Shown: positions 9,178-18,659, numbered from the stretch's first letter. The stretch is 64,000 bases of DNA from Marinarcus sediminis (GCF_048571275.1 NZ_CP182357.1:1550001-1614000), one strand, 5' to 3'. Made by a program: numbers and translations. The notes: generated by a model from the letters alone, not told the origin.

Positions 9178-9834
9178 ATGAGAAAACAAGAGTTTAAAAA
9201 ATTAATTAAGAATTTACCCAAAAAACCTGGGGTTATGGGAAGGGAGACGCTCTTTAACAGTGCAGTACTTATCCCTTTTGTTAAAATTGAAGGGGAGTAT
9301 TTTATTCTTTTTCAAAAAAGAGCCAAACATATTAGGCAAGGGGGAGATATCTGTTTTCCTGGGGGTGGATTTGAAGTAGGCGTGGATAAAAGTTTTAAAC
9401 AAACCGCACTTCGTGAGACCAAAGAAGAGTTGGGAATCAAGAAAAAAAACATTAAAATTATTGGACGTTTGGATACTATGGTTGCAAGCTTTGGGGCGAT
9501 TATTGAGCCTTTTATTGGACTTTTGAATGAAAGCGCTTTTCAAAACATGAAAATAGATGAAAATGAAGTAGAAAAAGTGGTGTTAGTGCCTTTGGAATAT
9601 TTTAAAACTCACGAACCCCAAGAGTACAATTTGCGAAGTGAAGTTAAACCCTATCATATTGATGAGTTTGGCAACAAAGAAGTCTATTTGCCTGTTGATG
9701 AATTGGGTTTACCCGAAGCATACCAAAAACCTTGGGGGCATAAAAAACACAAAGTGTATGTCTATAAATATGACGGTGAAGTCATTTGGGGTATGACAGC
9801 GGTTATTTTAAAGGACCTGTTAAAAAGGTTTTAA
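9178..9834 (+). CDS. NUDIX hydrolase, NudL/CoA-pyrophosphatase-like
   Basis: A 218-residue cytoplasmic hydrolase. The Nudix box is visible as GGGFEVG followed by TALRETKEELGI (about residues 61-84), supplying the RE..EE residues that bind the divalent metal. The preceding LFQKRAKHIRQGG segment resembles the CoA-diphosphatase branch (NudL/YeaB), in which the UPF0035 signature precedes the box. Substrate is therefore probably a coenzyme A or related nucleotide diphosphate, with moderate confidence. Its stop codon lies inside a bidirectional terminator shared with the convergent DsrE-like gene. Confidence 0.85.
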   Translation: MRKQEFKKLIKNLPKKPGVMGRETLFNSAVLIPFVKIEGEYFILFQKRAKHIRQGGDICFPGGGFEVGVDKSFKQTALRETKEELGIKKKNIKIIGRLDTMVASFGAIIEPFIGLLNESAFQNMKIDENEVEKVVLVPLEYFKTHEPQEYNLRSEVKPYHIDEFGNKEVYLPVDELGLPEAYQKPWGHKKHKVYVYKYDGEVIWGMTAVILKDLLKRF

Positions 9835-9841
9835 CCTTTTT
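9822..9841. terminator. Bidirectional terminator between NUDIX and DsrE-like genes
   Basis: AAAAAGGTT and AACCTTTTT form an inverted repeat that gives a U-run in both directions. It contains the NUDIX stop codon (9832-9834) and reaches the stop codon of the convergent gene at 9840. Confidence 0.75.
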
Positions 9842-10184
9842 AAATGGTCAAGACACTGTAGGAGTCATCTTTTAAGGCTTTGGTTAAGAGTTCCCCGGTG
9901 TGATTGAGTTCTATGCCTAAGCTGGCGAGCTCTTTAATCGTATCATAATCTTCAACGCAAACAATACACGCACTGAATGTTACGCCTGTTTGTTGCATCT
10001 CTTTAATTTTTCCCCGAACCTCTTCATTAAATGCAGCAAGTTTAATCGAAGGACCCCAAAACATTAAATGGCAACTTTTCCAATACTCCCGTGGCAAAAC
10101 CACACTGCCATAAAGAAGAGGAAATTTAAGTGCAACCTCTTCATTTTCACTGCTTAATACAATCAATAAGTTTTCTTTTTTCAT
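9840..10184 (-). CDS. DsrE-family protein
   Basis: A 114-residue small soluble protein with the DsrE/DsrF-like alpha/beta pattern: an N-terminal strand (ENLLIVLSSEN), FWGPSIKLAA in the middle and SACIVCVEDYD containing the single cysteine pair region. Family members are sulfur-transfer or peroxiredoxin-like proteins, but the catalytic role here is unknown. Two ATGs are close together; the second (10184) is chosen because AAAGGA ends five bases upstream of it, whereas it abuts the first. Convergent with the NUDIX gene. Confidence 0.78.
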   Translation of the reverse strand: MKKENLLIVLSSENEEVALKFPLLYGSVVLPREYWKSCHLMFWGPSIKLAAFNEEVRGKIKEMQQTGVTFSACIVCVEDYDTIKELASLGIELNHTGELLTKALKDDSYSVLTI

Positions 10185-10248
10185 GGGCATCCTTTTGTTT
10201 TATTTTATCAAAATATGTTAAAATAACTTCTAATACTAAGGAGTTTTT

Positions 10249-10863
10249 TTGAATAATATTTTATGTCAAAATCGAGTTATATATCCGTCAAAAGTTGTCT
10301 GTATTGGACGAAATTATGTGGAACACATTAAAGAGTTAAATAACACCATCCCAGATGAAATGGTTTTTTTTATTAAGCCAAATTCTGCCATTGCACAGCA
10401 GCTTATTTTTGCTTTCAATGAGCAAGCGTGTCACTATGAAGCTGAAATTTCATTTATGATAGAAGAGGGGAAAATCAGCGCGGTTGGTTTTGGACTTGAT
10501 TTGACGTTAAGAGCCGTGCAAAGCCGACTGAAAAAAGAGGGTTTACCTTGGGAAAGAGCCAAAGCATTTGATGGTTCAGCTCTATTTTCAACGTTTATTC
10601 CTTTTAATTATCAAGAGGATAATGTAGAAATTGAGTTGTATATCAATAACGAGCTCAAACAAAAAGGCAGTGTTGAGTTGATGATTCATAAACCGTTACA
10701 GATCATAAAAGAAGCGCAAACATTTTTGAGTTTTGAAGATGGAGATATTTTAATGACGGGTACCCCAAGTGGAGTGGGGCAAATCAATCAAGGCGATGTT
10801 TTTTTAGGTAAAATCTTGTTAAATGGGGAAGTTTTGGTTCAAAATGAGTTCCATGTATATTAA
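10249..10863 (+). CDS. Fumarylacetoacetate hydrolase family protein
   Basis: A 204-residue protein of the FAH superfamily (YcgM-like acylpyruvase branch). Visible are CIGRNYVEHIKEL, the metal-ligand segment YEAEISFMIEEGK, the AKAFDGSALFSTF loop and MTGTPSGVG near residue 170. It probably hydrolyses an acylpyruvate or decarboxylates oxaloacetate in the cytoplasm. The start is TTG at 10249: AAGGAG ends five bases upstream and no ATG fits. It is slightly shorter than the usual 210-220 residues. Confidence 0.87.
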   Translation: MNNILCQNRVIYPSKVVCIGRNYVEHIKELNNTIPDEMVFFIKPNSAIAQQLIFAFNEQACHYEAEISFMIEEGKISAVGFGLDLTLRAVQSRLKKEGLPWERAKAFDGSALFSTFIPFNYQEDNVEIELYINNELKQKGSVELMIHKPLQIIKEAQTFLSFEDGDILMTGTPSGVGQINQGDVFLGKILLNGEVLVQNEFHVY

Positions 10864-10930
10864 TCTTTATGGTTTTAATGTTAATATACGGCACTCTTAA
10901 ACGTTTAAAAATCTAATAATTTGGACACTC

Positions 10931-12364
10931 ATGAATTTAAAATATAAAGTTGTTTTTATCATCAGTTTTTTACTTATCTCTTTGTCTGTTGGTTCATCCG
11001 TTATGAATTATAAGAAATCCTTAGATGAAACGCAATTGCAGCTTAAAGAGAGTTCTATGCCCTTGTCTATTGATAATATCTATACTGAAGTTCAAAAAAA
11101 CCTCATTGAACCTACGTTGGTCTCTTCTATGATGGCCAATGATACTTTTTTGAAAGATTGGTTGATGAATGATGAACAAGATGTGTTTAAAATTTCAAAA
11201 TATTTAGAGATGGTAAAAAACAAATACAATATGTTCAGCACCTTTTTGGTTTCAGATAAAAGCAATAATTACTACACTTCAAAAGGAATGCTTGAAAAAG
11301 TAAAAGAAAAAAATGCCAACAATGCTTGGTATTTTAAATTTAAAGATATTCAAGACAACTATGAAATCAATTTAGATTTCAATAAATATATGGGTGACTC
11401 TTTGATTATGTTCATCAATTACAAAATTTTAGATGACAAGTATCACTATTTAGGTGCCACAGGCGTTGGATTGAAAATTTCGTACATCAATGAAATGCTC
11501 AAACATTTTCGAGTGAAATACAATTTTAATGTCTATTTTGTGGATAAGGAAGGGAAAGTTGTTCTTTCAGAAACGAGTGTCAATACATTAAAATCCATTA
11601 ATGACAAAGAAGAACTTAAAGCTTTAAGCAGTCAGATTTTAGAGCAAAGTTCTAAGGTACTGGAGTATTCATCTGAGAATAAACACTACATTTTAAATAC
11701 CAAATATATCAAAGAGTTACACCTCTATTTAATTGTTGAAGCACAAATTGAAAATTTCACCAAAGAGGTTGAAAAAACATTTATCTGGAACTTAATTACC
11801 TCTTTGATTATTACAGTGATTATTATTTTTATTATTTTAATCACCATTAAAGATTATAATAAGAAGCTAGAGCGATTCGCCTCTTATGATAATTTAACCA
11901 ATTTACATAACAGAAGAACATTTAATCAATATTTCAGTAAAGCCTTAAAGCTTTATAAACGTGATAATATTAAACGTTCAATCATATTTTTCGACATAGA
12001 CAATTTTAAAGAAATCAATGATAGTTATGGTCATCTTGTTGGAGACATAGTTCTTAAACGTATTGCAGACATATTAAAAAAAGAAGTTCGAAACAGCGAC
12101 AGTGTTTCAAGATGGGGTGGAGAAGAGTTTTTAATTTTATTAGATGATTCCGATATTGAAGCGTCGTTTAGAGTGGCTGAAAAAATACGAGTCGCTTTTG
12201 AAACCGATGCCGATTTGCAAGACTTTGTAAAAGGTGGTGTGACTGCCAGTTTTGGTGTGACCACATTTAGCGATGAAGATACCATGGAAGATATAATTTC
12301 AAGAGTTGATGTGGCTTTATATGAAGCAAAAAACAGTGGCAAAAACAGAGTTATAAAGGGCTAA
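10931..12364 (+). CDS. Membrane diguanylate cyclase with Cache-like sensor
   Basis: A 477-residue protein. An N-terminal transmembrane helix (about 5-25) and a second at about 283-305 flank a periplasmic domain of about 255 residues with Cache-like features. The GGDEF domain (about 315-477) has the active-site variant GGEEF (396-400), compatible with cyclic-di-GMP synthesis, and RNSD five residues before it, which matches the RxxD product-inhibition site. The gene ends two bases before msrB, so they may be co-transcribed. The ligand is unknown. Confidence 0.92.
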   Translation: MNLKYKVVFIISFLLISLSVGSSVMNYKKSLDETQLQLKESSMPLSIDNIYTEVQKNLIEPTLVSSMMANDTFLKDWLMNDEQDVFKISKYLEMVKNKYNMFSTFLVSDKSNNYYTSKGMLEKVKEKNANNAWYFKFKDIQDNYEINLDFNKYMGDSLIMFINYKILDDKYHYLGATGVGLKISYINEMLKHFRVKYNFNVYFVDKEGKVVLSETSVNTLKSINDKEELKALSSQILEQSSKVLEYSSENKHYILNTKYIKELHLYLIVEAQIENFTKEVEKTFIWNLITSLIITVIIIFIILITIKDYNKKLERFASYDNLTNLHNRRTFNQYFSKALKLYKRDNIKRSIIFFDIDNFKEINDSYGHLVGDIVLKRIADILKKEVRNSDSVSRWGGEEFLILLDDSDIEASFRVAEKIRVAFETDADLQDFVKGGVTASFGVTTFSDEDTMEDIISRVDVALYEAKNSGKNRVIKG

Positions 12365-12365
12365 A

Positions 12366-12725
12366 ATGCACTACAATGAATTAACCGATGAAGAGCGATA
12401 TGTCATTGAACAAAAAGGAACCGAACGTCCTTTTAGTGGGAAATACAATGACTTTAAAGAAGAAGGAACGTTTCATTGTAAAAAGTGTGGTGCTGCCTTA
12501 TATGAATCAAGCAGTAAGTTTAATTCTGGCTGTGGCTGGCCCAGCTTTGATGATGATTTAGGAACAGTACAAAGAGTTCCAGACCAAGATGGACGGCGTA
12601 CTGAAATCGTTTGTGCCTCTTGTGGTGGTCACTTAGGACATGTTTTTGAAGGGGAGAGATTAACTTCAAAAAATACGCGCCATTGTGTCAATTCGTTATC
12701 CATTAATTTTAAGGCAAAAAAATGA
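12366..12725 (+). CDS. msrB: Peptide methionine-(R)-S-oxide reductase MsrB
   Basis: A 119-residue cytoplasmic repair enzyme reducing methionine-R-sulfoxide. Zinc-binding CKKC and CASC pairs, FNSGCGWPSF and the catalytic RHCVNS are all present. It starts two bases after the diguanylate cyclase and overlaps the NYN-LOTUS gene by four bases (ATGA), so these three genes probably share a transcript. The stereo-partner msrA is separate at 34169-34660. Confidence 0.96.
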   Translation: MHYNELTDEERYVIEQKGTERPFSGKYNDFKEEGTFHCKKCGAALYESSSKFNSGCGWPSFDDDLGTVQRVPDQDGRRTEIVCASCGGHLGHVFEGERLTSKNTRHCVNSLSINFKAKK

Positions 12726-13456
12726 AAACCCCACAAACCAACGTTGCAATGCTTATTGACTGTGATAATGTCAGTGCAAAATATATAGAGAGTATCATCA
12801 ACGATTTGTCAAAATATGGCACAATCAATATCAGAAATGCTTATGGAAACTGGAAAGACAAACGTCTGCAAGGGTGGGAAGATGTTTTGCACAAATACAA
12901 CATTAAACCCATTCAACAATTTGCCTACACTAAGGGTAAAAATGCCAGTGATATTGCCATGGTAATTGATATTATGGATCTGTTGTACACTAAAGATTTA
13001 GGTGCTTTAGCTTTGGTAACCAGTGACAGTGATTTTACCCCTGTGGTCTCACGAATTTTATCCAATGGTTTAACGGTGTATGGGTATGGCGAAGAGAAAA
13101 CACCTGAGTCATTTGTTAATGCATGTTCACAGTTTATTTATGTTGAAAAACTTTTTGATTATACCAAAGAGGATGTGGCCAGTGTGACTGCAAATAATAA
13201 ATTAACCAAAGTACAATTGCGAAAAGATACCAAACTGGTTGCTCTTTTAAGAAAAGCAGCGGAACAAACTTCTGACGACAGTGGTTGGTCAAACATTGCC
13301 ACTGTGGGTTTATATATCAACCAAAACTCCTCTTTTTCGCCGATTAATTATGGGTATAAAAAATTGGGTGAGTTAATCAAAGCAACGGACTTGTTTGATA
13401 TTATGACACCCACTGATAATAAAACAAAAATGTTAATCAGAGACAATCGACACTAA
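12722..13456 (+). CDS. NYN (PIN-like) ribonuclease with LOTUS/OST-HTH domain
   Basis: A 244-residue protein. The N-terminal NYN domain (about 8-150) shows the acidic residues of the PIN-like active site in LIDCDNV, KGKNASDIAMVIDIMDLL and VTSDSDFTPVV. The C-terminal part (about 165-240) has the LOTUS/OST-HTH pattern GWSNIATVGLYI and INYGYKKLGELIKA, an RNA-binding fold. This is the LabA/DUF88 architecture, expected to act on RNA; the specific target is unknown. It overlaps msrB by four bases and the convergent tonB by four bases. Confidence 0.88.
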   Translation: MKTPQTNVAMLIDCDNVSAKYIESIINDLSKYGTINIRNAYGNWKDKRLQGWEDVLHKYNIKPIQQFAYTKGKNASDIAMVIDIMDLLYTKDLGALALVTSDSDFTPVVSRILSNGLTVYGYGEEKTPESFVNACSQFIYVEKLFDYTKEDVASVTANNKLTKVQLRKDTKLVALLRKAAEQTSDDSGWSNIATVGLYINQNSSFSPINYGYKKLGELIKATDLFDIMTPTDNKTKMLIRDNRH

Positions 13457-14130
13457 TTTAAATAGTAATTAAAAGGGATGGTCAAAGTGACCTCTTGTTT
13501 GGGTGATTCAAACTCTTTTGAAGCAATTCTTAAAATTTCGATACTGTTTTCATTTAAGAGTGTAAATTTTGATGCTTCAAGAATATGAATGTTTTTGAGT
13601 TTTCCATTGTTTGTAATGGTGCATTCAATTAACACTTTTCCTTCCATATTATGTTTTTTTGCTTTGTAGGGATATTTTTTATGTTTTTTAATTGCAGCAA
13701 TGATACTGGCTAAATTGTTTTTGAGATATTGCTGTTGATAACTCTCCCCACTTTTAACTCTTTTTATTTGCTCCTCTTTTTTTTCTTGAAGCACACTTTT
13801 TTTCAGCTCTTCTTTTTTAGGAGGCTCTTTTTTTTGAATCTCTTTTTCGATTTTTTTAGGAGTGATTTTTTTGGGTTGGGGTTTTGGCTTGGGTTGGGCT
13901 TTTATGGGTTTAATCTCTTTTTTCTTTTCTTGTTTTTTTTGCTCTTTAGTGGTTACTTGCTCTTTGGGTCGATTCTCTTGTTTGATTTGAGTCATTTCAT
14001 GAATCATGTTCATACTTAAAATGATCATCTCTTTTTTCTTAGGCTCGGGTTTTTGTAGTTCAAGGAAAGTACCAAAAAGTGAGGCATGAATGATAAAAGA
14101 GATAATAAATGCTTTTAAGGTATGATTCAT
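13453..14130 (-). CDS. tonB: TonB energy-transducing protein
   Basis: A 225-residue protein with an N-terminal anchor (about 7-24), a long Lys/Pro/Glu-rich periplasmic linker (about 28-125) and a C-terminal TonB domain (about 145-225) with the YP motif in KKYPYKAKKHNMEGKV. It couples the proton-motive force collected by ExbB-ExbD to outer-membrane receptors. It is the last gene of the long minus-strand import operon and overlaps exbD by four bases, so it is probably dedicated to the four receptors upstream. Confidence 0.93.
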   Translation of the reverse strand: MNHTLKAFIISFIIHASLFGTFLELQKPEPKKKEMIILSMNMIHEMTQIKQENRPKEQVTTKEQKKQEKKKEIKPIKAQPKPKPQPKKITPKKIEKEIQKKEPPKKEELKKSVLQEKKEEQIKRVKSGESYQQQYLKNNLASIIAAIKKHKKYPYKAKKHNMEGKVLIECTITNNGKLKNIHILEASKFTLLNENSIEILRIASKEFESPKQEVTLTIPFNYYLN

Positions 14131-14507
14131 CGTTCTATCTCGGTAATAATAGAAATTTTTTCCAGTTTTAACTCTTTGAAAATATCCACAATTTGCACAA
14201 ACGTTTTAAACGGCGTATTCTCATCTGCTTTAAGTGAAAGGGGTGTTTGTTTGTCCAATGATGAGAGAATCTCTTTGAGTTGAACTATCTCTGTCGCTTT
14301 TTTGTCAAATAAAATTGTGCCATGAGCATCAATAGAGATTTCACGCATTTTGACTGTGTTTGGTACAGTTGTGGATGCCAGTGGCAGTTTTAATTCAATT
14401 CGACCTTGGGCAATGAAGGTTGAAAAAGTTAAGACTATGGCTAAAAGCACCAGCATAATATCAATAAATGGAATAACATTCATAGAATCAAATTTTTTAA
14501 TTCGCAT
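14127..14507 (-). CDS. exbD: ExbD-family biopolymer transport protein
   Basis: A 126-residue protein with one N-terminal transmembrane helix (MNVIPFIDIMLVLLAIVLTF) carrying the conserved Asp at about residue 16 needed for proton translocation, then a periplasmic domain. It overlaps exbB by eleven bases and tonB by four, indicating translational coupling in the order exbB-exbD-tonB. Confidence 0.94.
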   Translation of the reverse strand: MRIKKFDSMNVIPFIDIMLVLLAIVLTFSTFIAQGRIELKLPLASTTVPNTVKMREISIDAHGTILFDKKATEIVQLKEILSSLDKQTPLSLKADENTPFKTFVQIVDIFKELKLEKISIITEIER

Positions 14508-14925
14508 AGATATCTTCCCATTTTGTCATGAGTACTTCAACTTTTCGTGCCAAACCATTGTAAACCATTGTTGCAAAAATAGCCACTAAAATTCCCACTG
14601 CCGTTGCTTTTAATGCCAAAGCCAATCCCATCATGACCACATTGGTCTCAAAGTTGGAACTTGCCGACATTTTATAAAAGGTAATCATAATTCCACACAC
14701 TGTACCAAAAAGTCCAACATATGGGGCATTGGATGCAATCGTTGATATGATGGTCAAATTATTGGTCAAAGAGTTTTCCAGTGCACCTTTTTTAGGAAAA
14801 TCATTCAATGATATGTTTGAAAGGTAAAAATAACGCTCCAGTGCAAACCAAAGCGTTAAAAAACTCATCAAAGCCAAAACTCCCAAAATACTGTATTCTA
14901 TATACATTTTTAGTGTATCAATCAT
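14497..14925 (-). CDS. exbB: ExbB-family MotA/TolQ proton channel protein
   Basis: A 142-residue protein with three hydrophobic segments and the family core APYVGLFGTVCGIMITFYKM, followed by GLALALKATAVGILVAI. This is the short ExbB form, lacking the N-terminal extension of the E. coli protein. It follows the methyltransferase gene after nine bases within the import operon. AAGGAAAC lies just before its ATG. Confidence 0.94.
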   Translation of the reverse strand: MIDTLKMYIEYSILGVLALMSFLTLWFALERYFYLSNISLNDFPKKGALENSLTNNLTIISTIASNAPYVGLFGTVCGIMITFYKMSASSNFETNVVMMGLALALKATAVGILVAIFATMVYNGLARKVEVLMTKWEDIYAN

Positions 14926-14934
14926 CTGTTTCCT

Positions 14935-15567
14935 TTATTTTTTAATATAAACCCAAAAGCCACTTTTATCATCAATGAGTTCAACTGTGCTGGGGTTTAA
15001 AGTCTCTATAATTTGTGGTAATGTTGCTTTTTTAGACTCAAAAGAGTCTTGGACAGGGGCTTTCCAATTAGGATTGTTCTTTTTCATTGTTTTCATGATT
15101 TTATGACGTAACTCTTCAGTCCCAAAACCACAGCCAATGTACCCTTGCCCTCCTTTTTTTAAGATACGAAAAATTTCTCCATAAGCTTTAGCCCAATCAT
15201 CCCAAAATGGCAATGAGCCTCTGCTTATGACCAAATCCAAACTCTCATTTTCATAGGGAATATTATGAATATCCCCATTTAAAAATGAACTTCGATTAGT
15301 TAAATTCTCATTTTGAACATATTTTTTTGACAGTTCGAGCATTTTTTCTGATTGGTCAAAAAATATGATGTGCATCTGAGTGGCTTTTGCTAAGGCTCGT
15401 CCCAATGCTCCAGTGCCACATCCTGCATCTAAACATTTCCCTTGTGTCAGTAGGGATTTTTGAATAATTTGTTGCGCGATAACGGGATAAATTGGAGCAA
15501 AAACTTCTCGAACAATTTGATCAAAACTTTGTGGGTCGGTAGCCCCTTTATGTTTTTGTACATTCAT
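14935..15567 (-). CDS. Class I SAM-dependent methyltransferase in import operon
   Basis: A 210-residue cytoplasmic methyltransferase. The SAM-binding motif I is DAGCGTGALGRAL (about 48-60), with an acidic ribose contact in FFDQSEKMLEL, and a later LDLVISRGSLPFWDDW motif. It belongs to the UbiE/COQ5 (Methyltransf_11) group. It overlaps the binding-protein gene before it by four bases and exbB follows after nine bases. The same binding-protein/methyltransferase pairing recurs at 29264-30963, so it probably acts on the imported ligand or metal. Substrate unknown. Confidence 0.85.
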   Translation of the reverse strand: MNVQKHKGATDPQSFDQIVREVFAPIYPVIAQQIIQKSLLTQGKCLDAGCGTGALGRALAKATQMHIIFFDQSEKMLELSKKYVQNENLTNRSSFLNGDIHNIPYENESLDLVISRGSLPFWDDWAKAYGEIFRILKKGGQGYIGCGFGTEELRHKIMKTMKKNNPNWKAPVQDSFESKKATLPQIIETLNPSTVELIDDKSGFWVYIKK

Positions 15568-16607
15568 TGATTAACTCCTTGGTCTATAGGTATTTGTTTT
15601 AAAAGCTCTTTGATTTGAGTTTCTGATAACGAGACATTTAAAAAAAGTTGGTAAAACTTTTTCGTTTCGTCTTCTAAATTAAATGGAAATTTTTCAGGAT
15701 AAAGCAATGACATTAACCATTGAAGACCTAAAATTCTCATGAAAGAAGGAGGTCTATCAAACCAATTAAACGGTTTTTTAGGAATATAATAGACTCTTTT
15801 ATTTTTAACTGCATTGAGTGTTTGCCAAAGAGGAATATCTTTGATTTTATTGAACAACATCTCTTCTTGGACTAAAATTACATCTGGATCATATTGTATT
15901 AATGTCTCCATTGAAATTTTCTCAAATCCTTTATGACTGGTAGTCTTACAACGGTGTATATTAACATCTCCTACAATCTGTAAAAGTTCAACATGAATGG
16001 AGTCATTGCACTCTGTCGAAAGCCCATCAACACCCTCCGCATAATATACTTTTGGACGGTTTGCTATAGAAATAGTGCTGATGGTTTTTTTTACATTTTG
16101 AAATACATTTTTGGTATAAGAAGCTAAGATTTGACTCCGTTCTTCTTTATTTAAAACTTTACCTAAAAAGTTAAAAATTTTTGGGTAGTCCAACAGTGAT
16201 TCTTCTTTAACATAAACAATAGGAGTATTTAAAACTTTAAGGCGTTCTTCCTCTTTTTTTGTTATGGTATTATTATGTGACCACATAATAATTAAATCGG
16301 GATGCTGGGACAAAAGTACTTCTAAATTTGCACTTTTACCTGCACCAAAAATTCTGCCAATAGTTGGAAGTGTCTCCATTTTTTTGTTGAGATAAGCGAG
16401 ATTTTCCTCTTTTATATTAAATATCCATCCTGAAAGTAAAGAGGGATCCATTGCATAAAGAGCATATGAACCATAGGGTGAGGGTGCATATACCTTTTGA
16501 ATTGAAGAAGGTATTTCAACTTCTTTATACATCATATCTTCTACTATTTTTGCATCTAAATATAAGGTATTGAGTAAAATTATGGTTATTATATAGAGTT
16601 GTTTCAC
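15564..16607 (-). CDS. Periplasmic metal-chelate-type binding protein (copy 1)
   Basis: A 347-residue secreted protein with a signal peptide (about 1-19) and the two-lobe PeriBP fold of ABC importers for siderophores, haem or cobalamin (FecB/BtuF class). Landmarks: PYGSYALYAMDPSLLSGW, GRIFGAGKSANLEVLL, PDLIIMWSH, YYAEGVDGLSTEC and WFDRPPSFMRILGLQWL. These motifs are shared with the proteins at 29264-30226 and 31000-32034 and define a distinct subfamily. It lies between a TonB-dependent receptor and the methyltransferase it overlaps. Ligand not known. Confidence 0.87.
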   Translation of the reverse strand: MKQLYIITIILLNTLYLDAKIVEDMMYKEVEIPSSIQKVYAPSPYGSYALYAMDPSLLSGWIFNIKEENLAYLNKKMETLPTIGRIFGAGKSANLEVLLSQHPDLIIMWSHNNTITKKEEERLKVLNTPIVYVKEESLLDYPKIFNFLGKVLNKEERSQILASYTKNVFQNVKKTISTISIANRPKVYYAEGVDGLSTECNDSIHVELLQIVGDVNIHRCKTTSHKGFEKISMETLIQYDPDVILVQEEMLFNKIKDIPLWQTLNAVKNKRVYYIPKKPFNWFDRPPSFMRILGLQWLMSLLYPEKFPFNLEDETKKFYQLFLNVSLSETQIKELLKQIPIDQGVNQ

Positions 16608-16616
16608 TTAAAAATC

Positions 16617-18659
16617 CTAAAATCGAAGAGAAAGTTCTGTACCAATTGTTCTTCCTCTATCATAATAATACCCAGTGGTATATCGTGTTGCATATTGTTC
16701 ATCAGTAATATTTCTTCCATATATTTTAATTGTTGTATCTAATCCATATAAGATAAAATCTTTTGAAACATTTGCATCAACTCTTGTGTAGTCTCCTAAA
16801 TGAACATCCGTTGAAGTACCCATTGCACTCGTTGAACTGGTATAGGCACTGGCTTTTTTTGCAGATATATTAAAAGAGTACTTGCCATATGTGTGGTTTA
16901 AAGATGCTGTGTAAAGATTTTTTGGTGTTGAGGTTCCAATGCTATCATTGTTATCTGTGGTATTAACCAACATTCTTGTATAAGAGAATTTATATCGTGT
17001 TACATTGTTTATTCTCCCATTTAAGGCAATCTCTAAACCACTTCTAGTTGAATCAGATTCAGTATAATAGTAATATTCATTGCCATCAGAATCCAGATAT
17101 GTATTTGAAGTTGCAGTTTTTTCATTTTTTATATCTACATCAAAATAAGTAATTATTGCATTAAAAGCTTTGGAGTAGTTCCCTTCCAATCCTAATTCCC
17201 AACGAGTTTGTTTCTCTTCATCTAAAGGTTCCCCTGATTGTGTGATTAAATTAAAATCTCCACCTCCACCTTCATTCGAATTCATATATCGGAGGTTTAT
17301 TTTATGCGTATCATCAATATTATAAAGGGCTCCTAAGACATATACATTAGCAGGTGCTAAGTCAGAATTATTGTTGGCATTAAGATTATTTAAAAATTGT
17401 GCCTCAGTTCTTGAAGAAGATGAGTGATCAATTATTTTCTGATCTCTTCTATACCCAGCATTAAGAATTAAATCATCATTAAACAAAGATTGTTCAAGTG
17501 AAATAGCATAACCATATACAGTAGTTTCGTAGTCATTATAGCTGTATGATAAGTTTGGACCTTTCCCTTCGCTATTAGTTAATTGTGTTCCTATTTGTAT
17601 TGATGTATCATTAAACTGTGCATTGTGTCTAAGACTATAGGTTTGTGTTTTTTCTTTATAATATTTATCAGAAGTTGAATGTTCACTTTGTTGATATTTA
17701 AGATTAGAAAGACTAAATAGTGTTATTTGATTTTCATTCCATATATAGTTTCCATCAAAAGATATAAGAGAAGTTTTTAATGGGTCGTAATACCATTCAA
17801 CAGGACTAATATTTCCTTGTGTATCAACCCCTTTTTGCATTTCAAATCGTCCTTCATCTTTATACCCCATAATGTTTAAAGTTAAACTTCCAGATGAGAT
17901 ACCTCCATTAATCATACCTGAACGTCCATCATTTCCATCAAACCAATCGATGTCACTTGGTCTGTTAAATCTATTTAACATTCCCCCTATATATCCAGAA
18001 ATACCGTTGTTATTAAAGGTTGTTCCTGCATAAATGTTTTGACCATTTGCTCCTGGATGACTTTCAGCTTTTTCATAAAATGTAGATATGATTCCCTCTG
18101 TTTTTTTAGGATGTTTTGTTCTTATAATAATAAAACCTATATTTGTTCCTGAACCACTGTTTGATGCCCCTATTTCAATACTTGGTGCAAGTGTGAGAGT
18201 GGTCGAATTTTTTACGATTTGTATCTCTTCAATTGCACTCATTGGAATTTTATATAAAATTCTATCGGCAGCTTGTGGTAAAATTGCTCCATCAATAATA
18301 TAAGTTATATTTCCACCACCACGCATATTGATAAAGTAGGGGTGTTTCCTTCCTTGGTAAGTTAAGTCAAGCCCTGTTGTTTTATTGAGTAAATCAAAAA
18401 TATCTTTGGGATTTTGAGCTTCAATTTCTTCTTGGGTGATTACTTCTGTTCCAAATTGTGCAGTTTTTTCAATACGATAAAGGTTCTCTGGGCTACTTAT
18501 ATCTAAATCTTCTCTATATGCAGTCTCATTATTCTCCTCAATATTTATTGGAGCGAGTAAAATATTATTTTGTTCATTTGCTTTTAAAAGAGTTGAGTTG
18601 ATAAAAGTAATCACTGTTATTAAACTTAAAATATATTTCTGTAATCTGTTTTTCTTCAT
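16617..18659 (-). CDS. TonB-dependent receptor (fourth of operon)
   Basis: A 680-residue outer-membrane receptor with signal peptide (about 1-28), a TonB-box-like ILLAPINIEE (about 33-42), a plug domain (about 70-190, IEEIQIVKNSTTLTL) and a C-terminal beta-barrel ending in a terminal Phe (ELSLRF), the usual assembly signal. The plug has GGGNITYIIDGAIL instead of the more usual RGF box. It imports a ligand too large for porins. Downstream, after nine bases, is a binding-protein gene. Confidence 0.9.
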   Translation of the reverse strand: MKKNRLQKYILSLITVITFINSTLLKANEQNNILLAPINIEENNETAYREDLDISSPENLYRIEKTAQFGTEVITQEEIEAQNPKDIFDLLNKTTGLDLTYQGRKHPYFINMRGGGNITYIIDGAILPQAADRILYKIPMSAIEEIQIVKNSTTLTLAPSIEIGASNSGSGTNIGFIIIRTKHPKKTEGIISTFYEKAESHPGANGQNIYAGTTFNNNGISGYIGGMLNRFNRPSDIDWFDGNDGRSGMINGGISSGSLTLNIMGYKDEGRFEMQKGVDTQGNISPVEWYYDPLKTSLISFDGNYIWNENQITLFSLSNLKYQQSEHSTSDKYYKEKTQTYSLRHNAQFNDTSIQIGTQLTNSEGKGPNLSYSYNDYETTVYGYAISLEQSLFNDDLILNAGYRRDQKIIDHSSSSRTEAQFLNNLNANNNSDLAPANVYVLGALYNIDDTHKINLRYMNSNEGGGGDFNLITQSGEPLDEEKQTRWELGLEGNYSKAFNAIITYFDVDIKNEKTATSNTYLDSDGNEYYYYTESDSTRSGLEIALNGRINNVTRYKFSYTRMLVNTTDNNDSIGTSTPKNLYTASLNHTYGKYSFNISAKKASAYTSSTSAMGTSTDVHLGDYTRVDANVSKDFILYGLDTTIKIYGRNITDEQYATRYTTGYYYDRGRTIGTELSLRF

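Noticed and set aside
14350..14589. Plus-strand open frame across the exbD-exbB junction
   Set aside because: It is antisense to two conserved genes that overlap each other, with no family similarity of its own.
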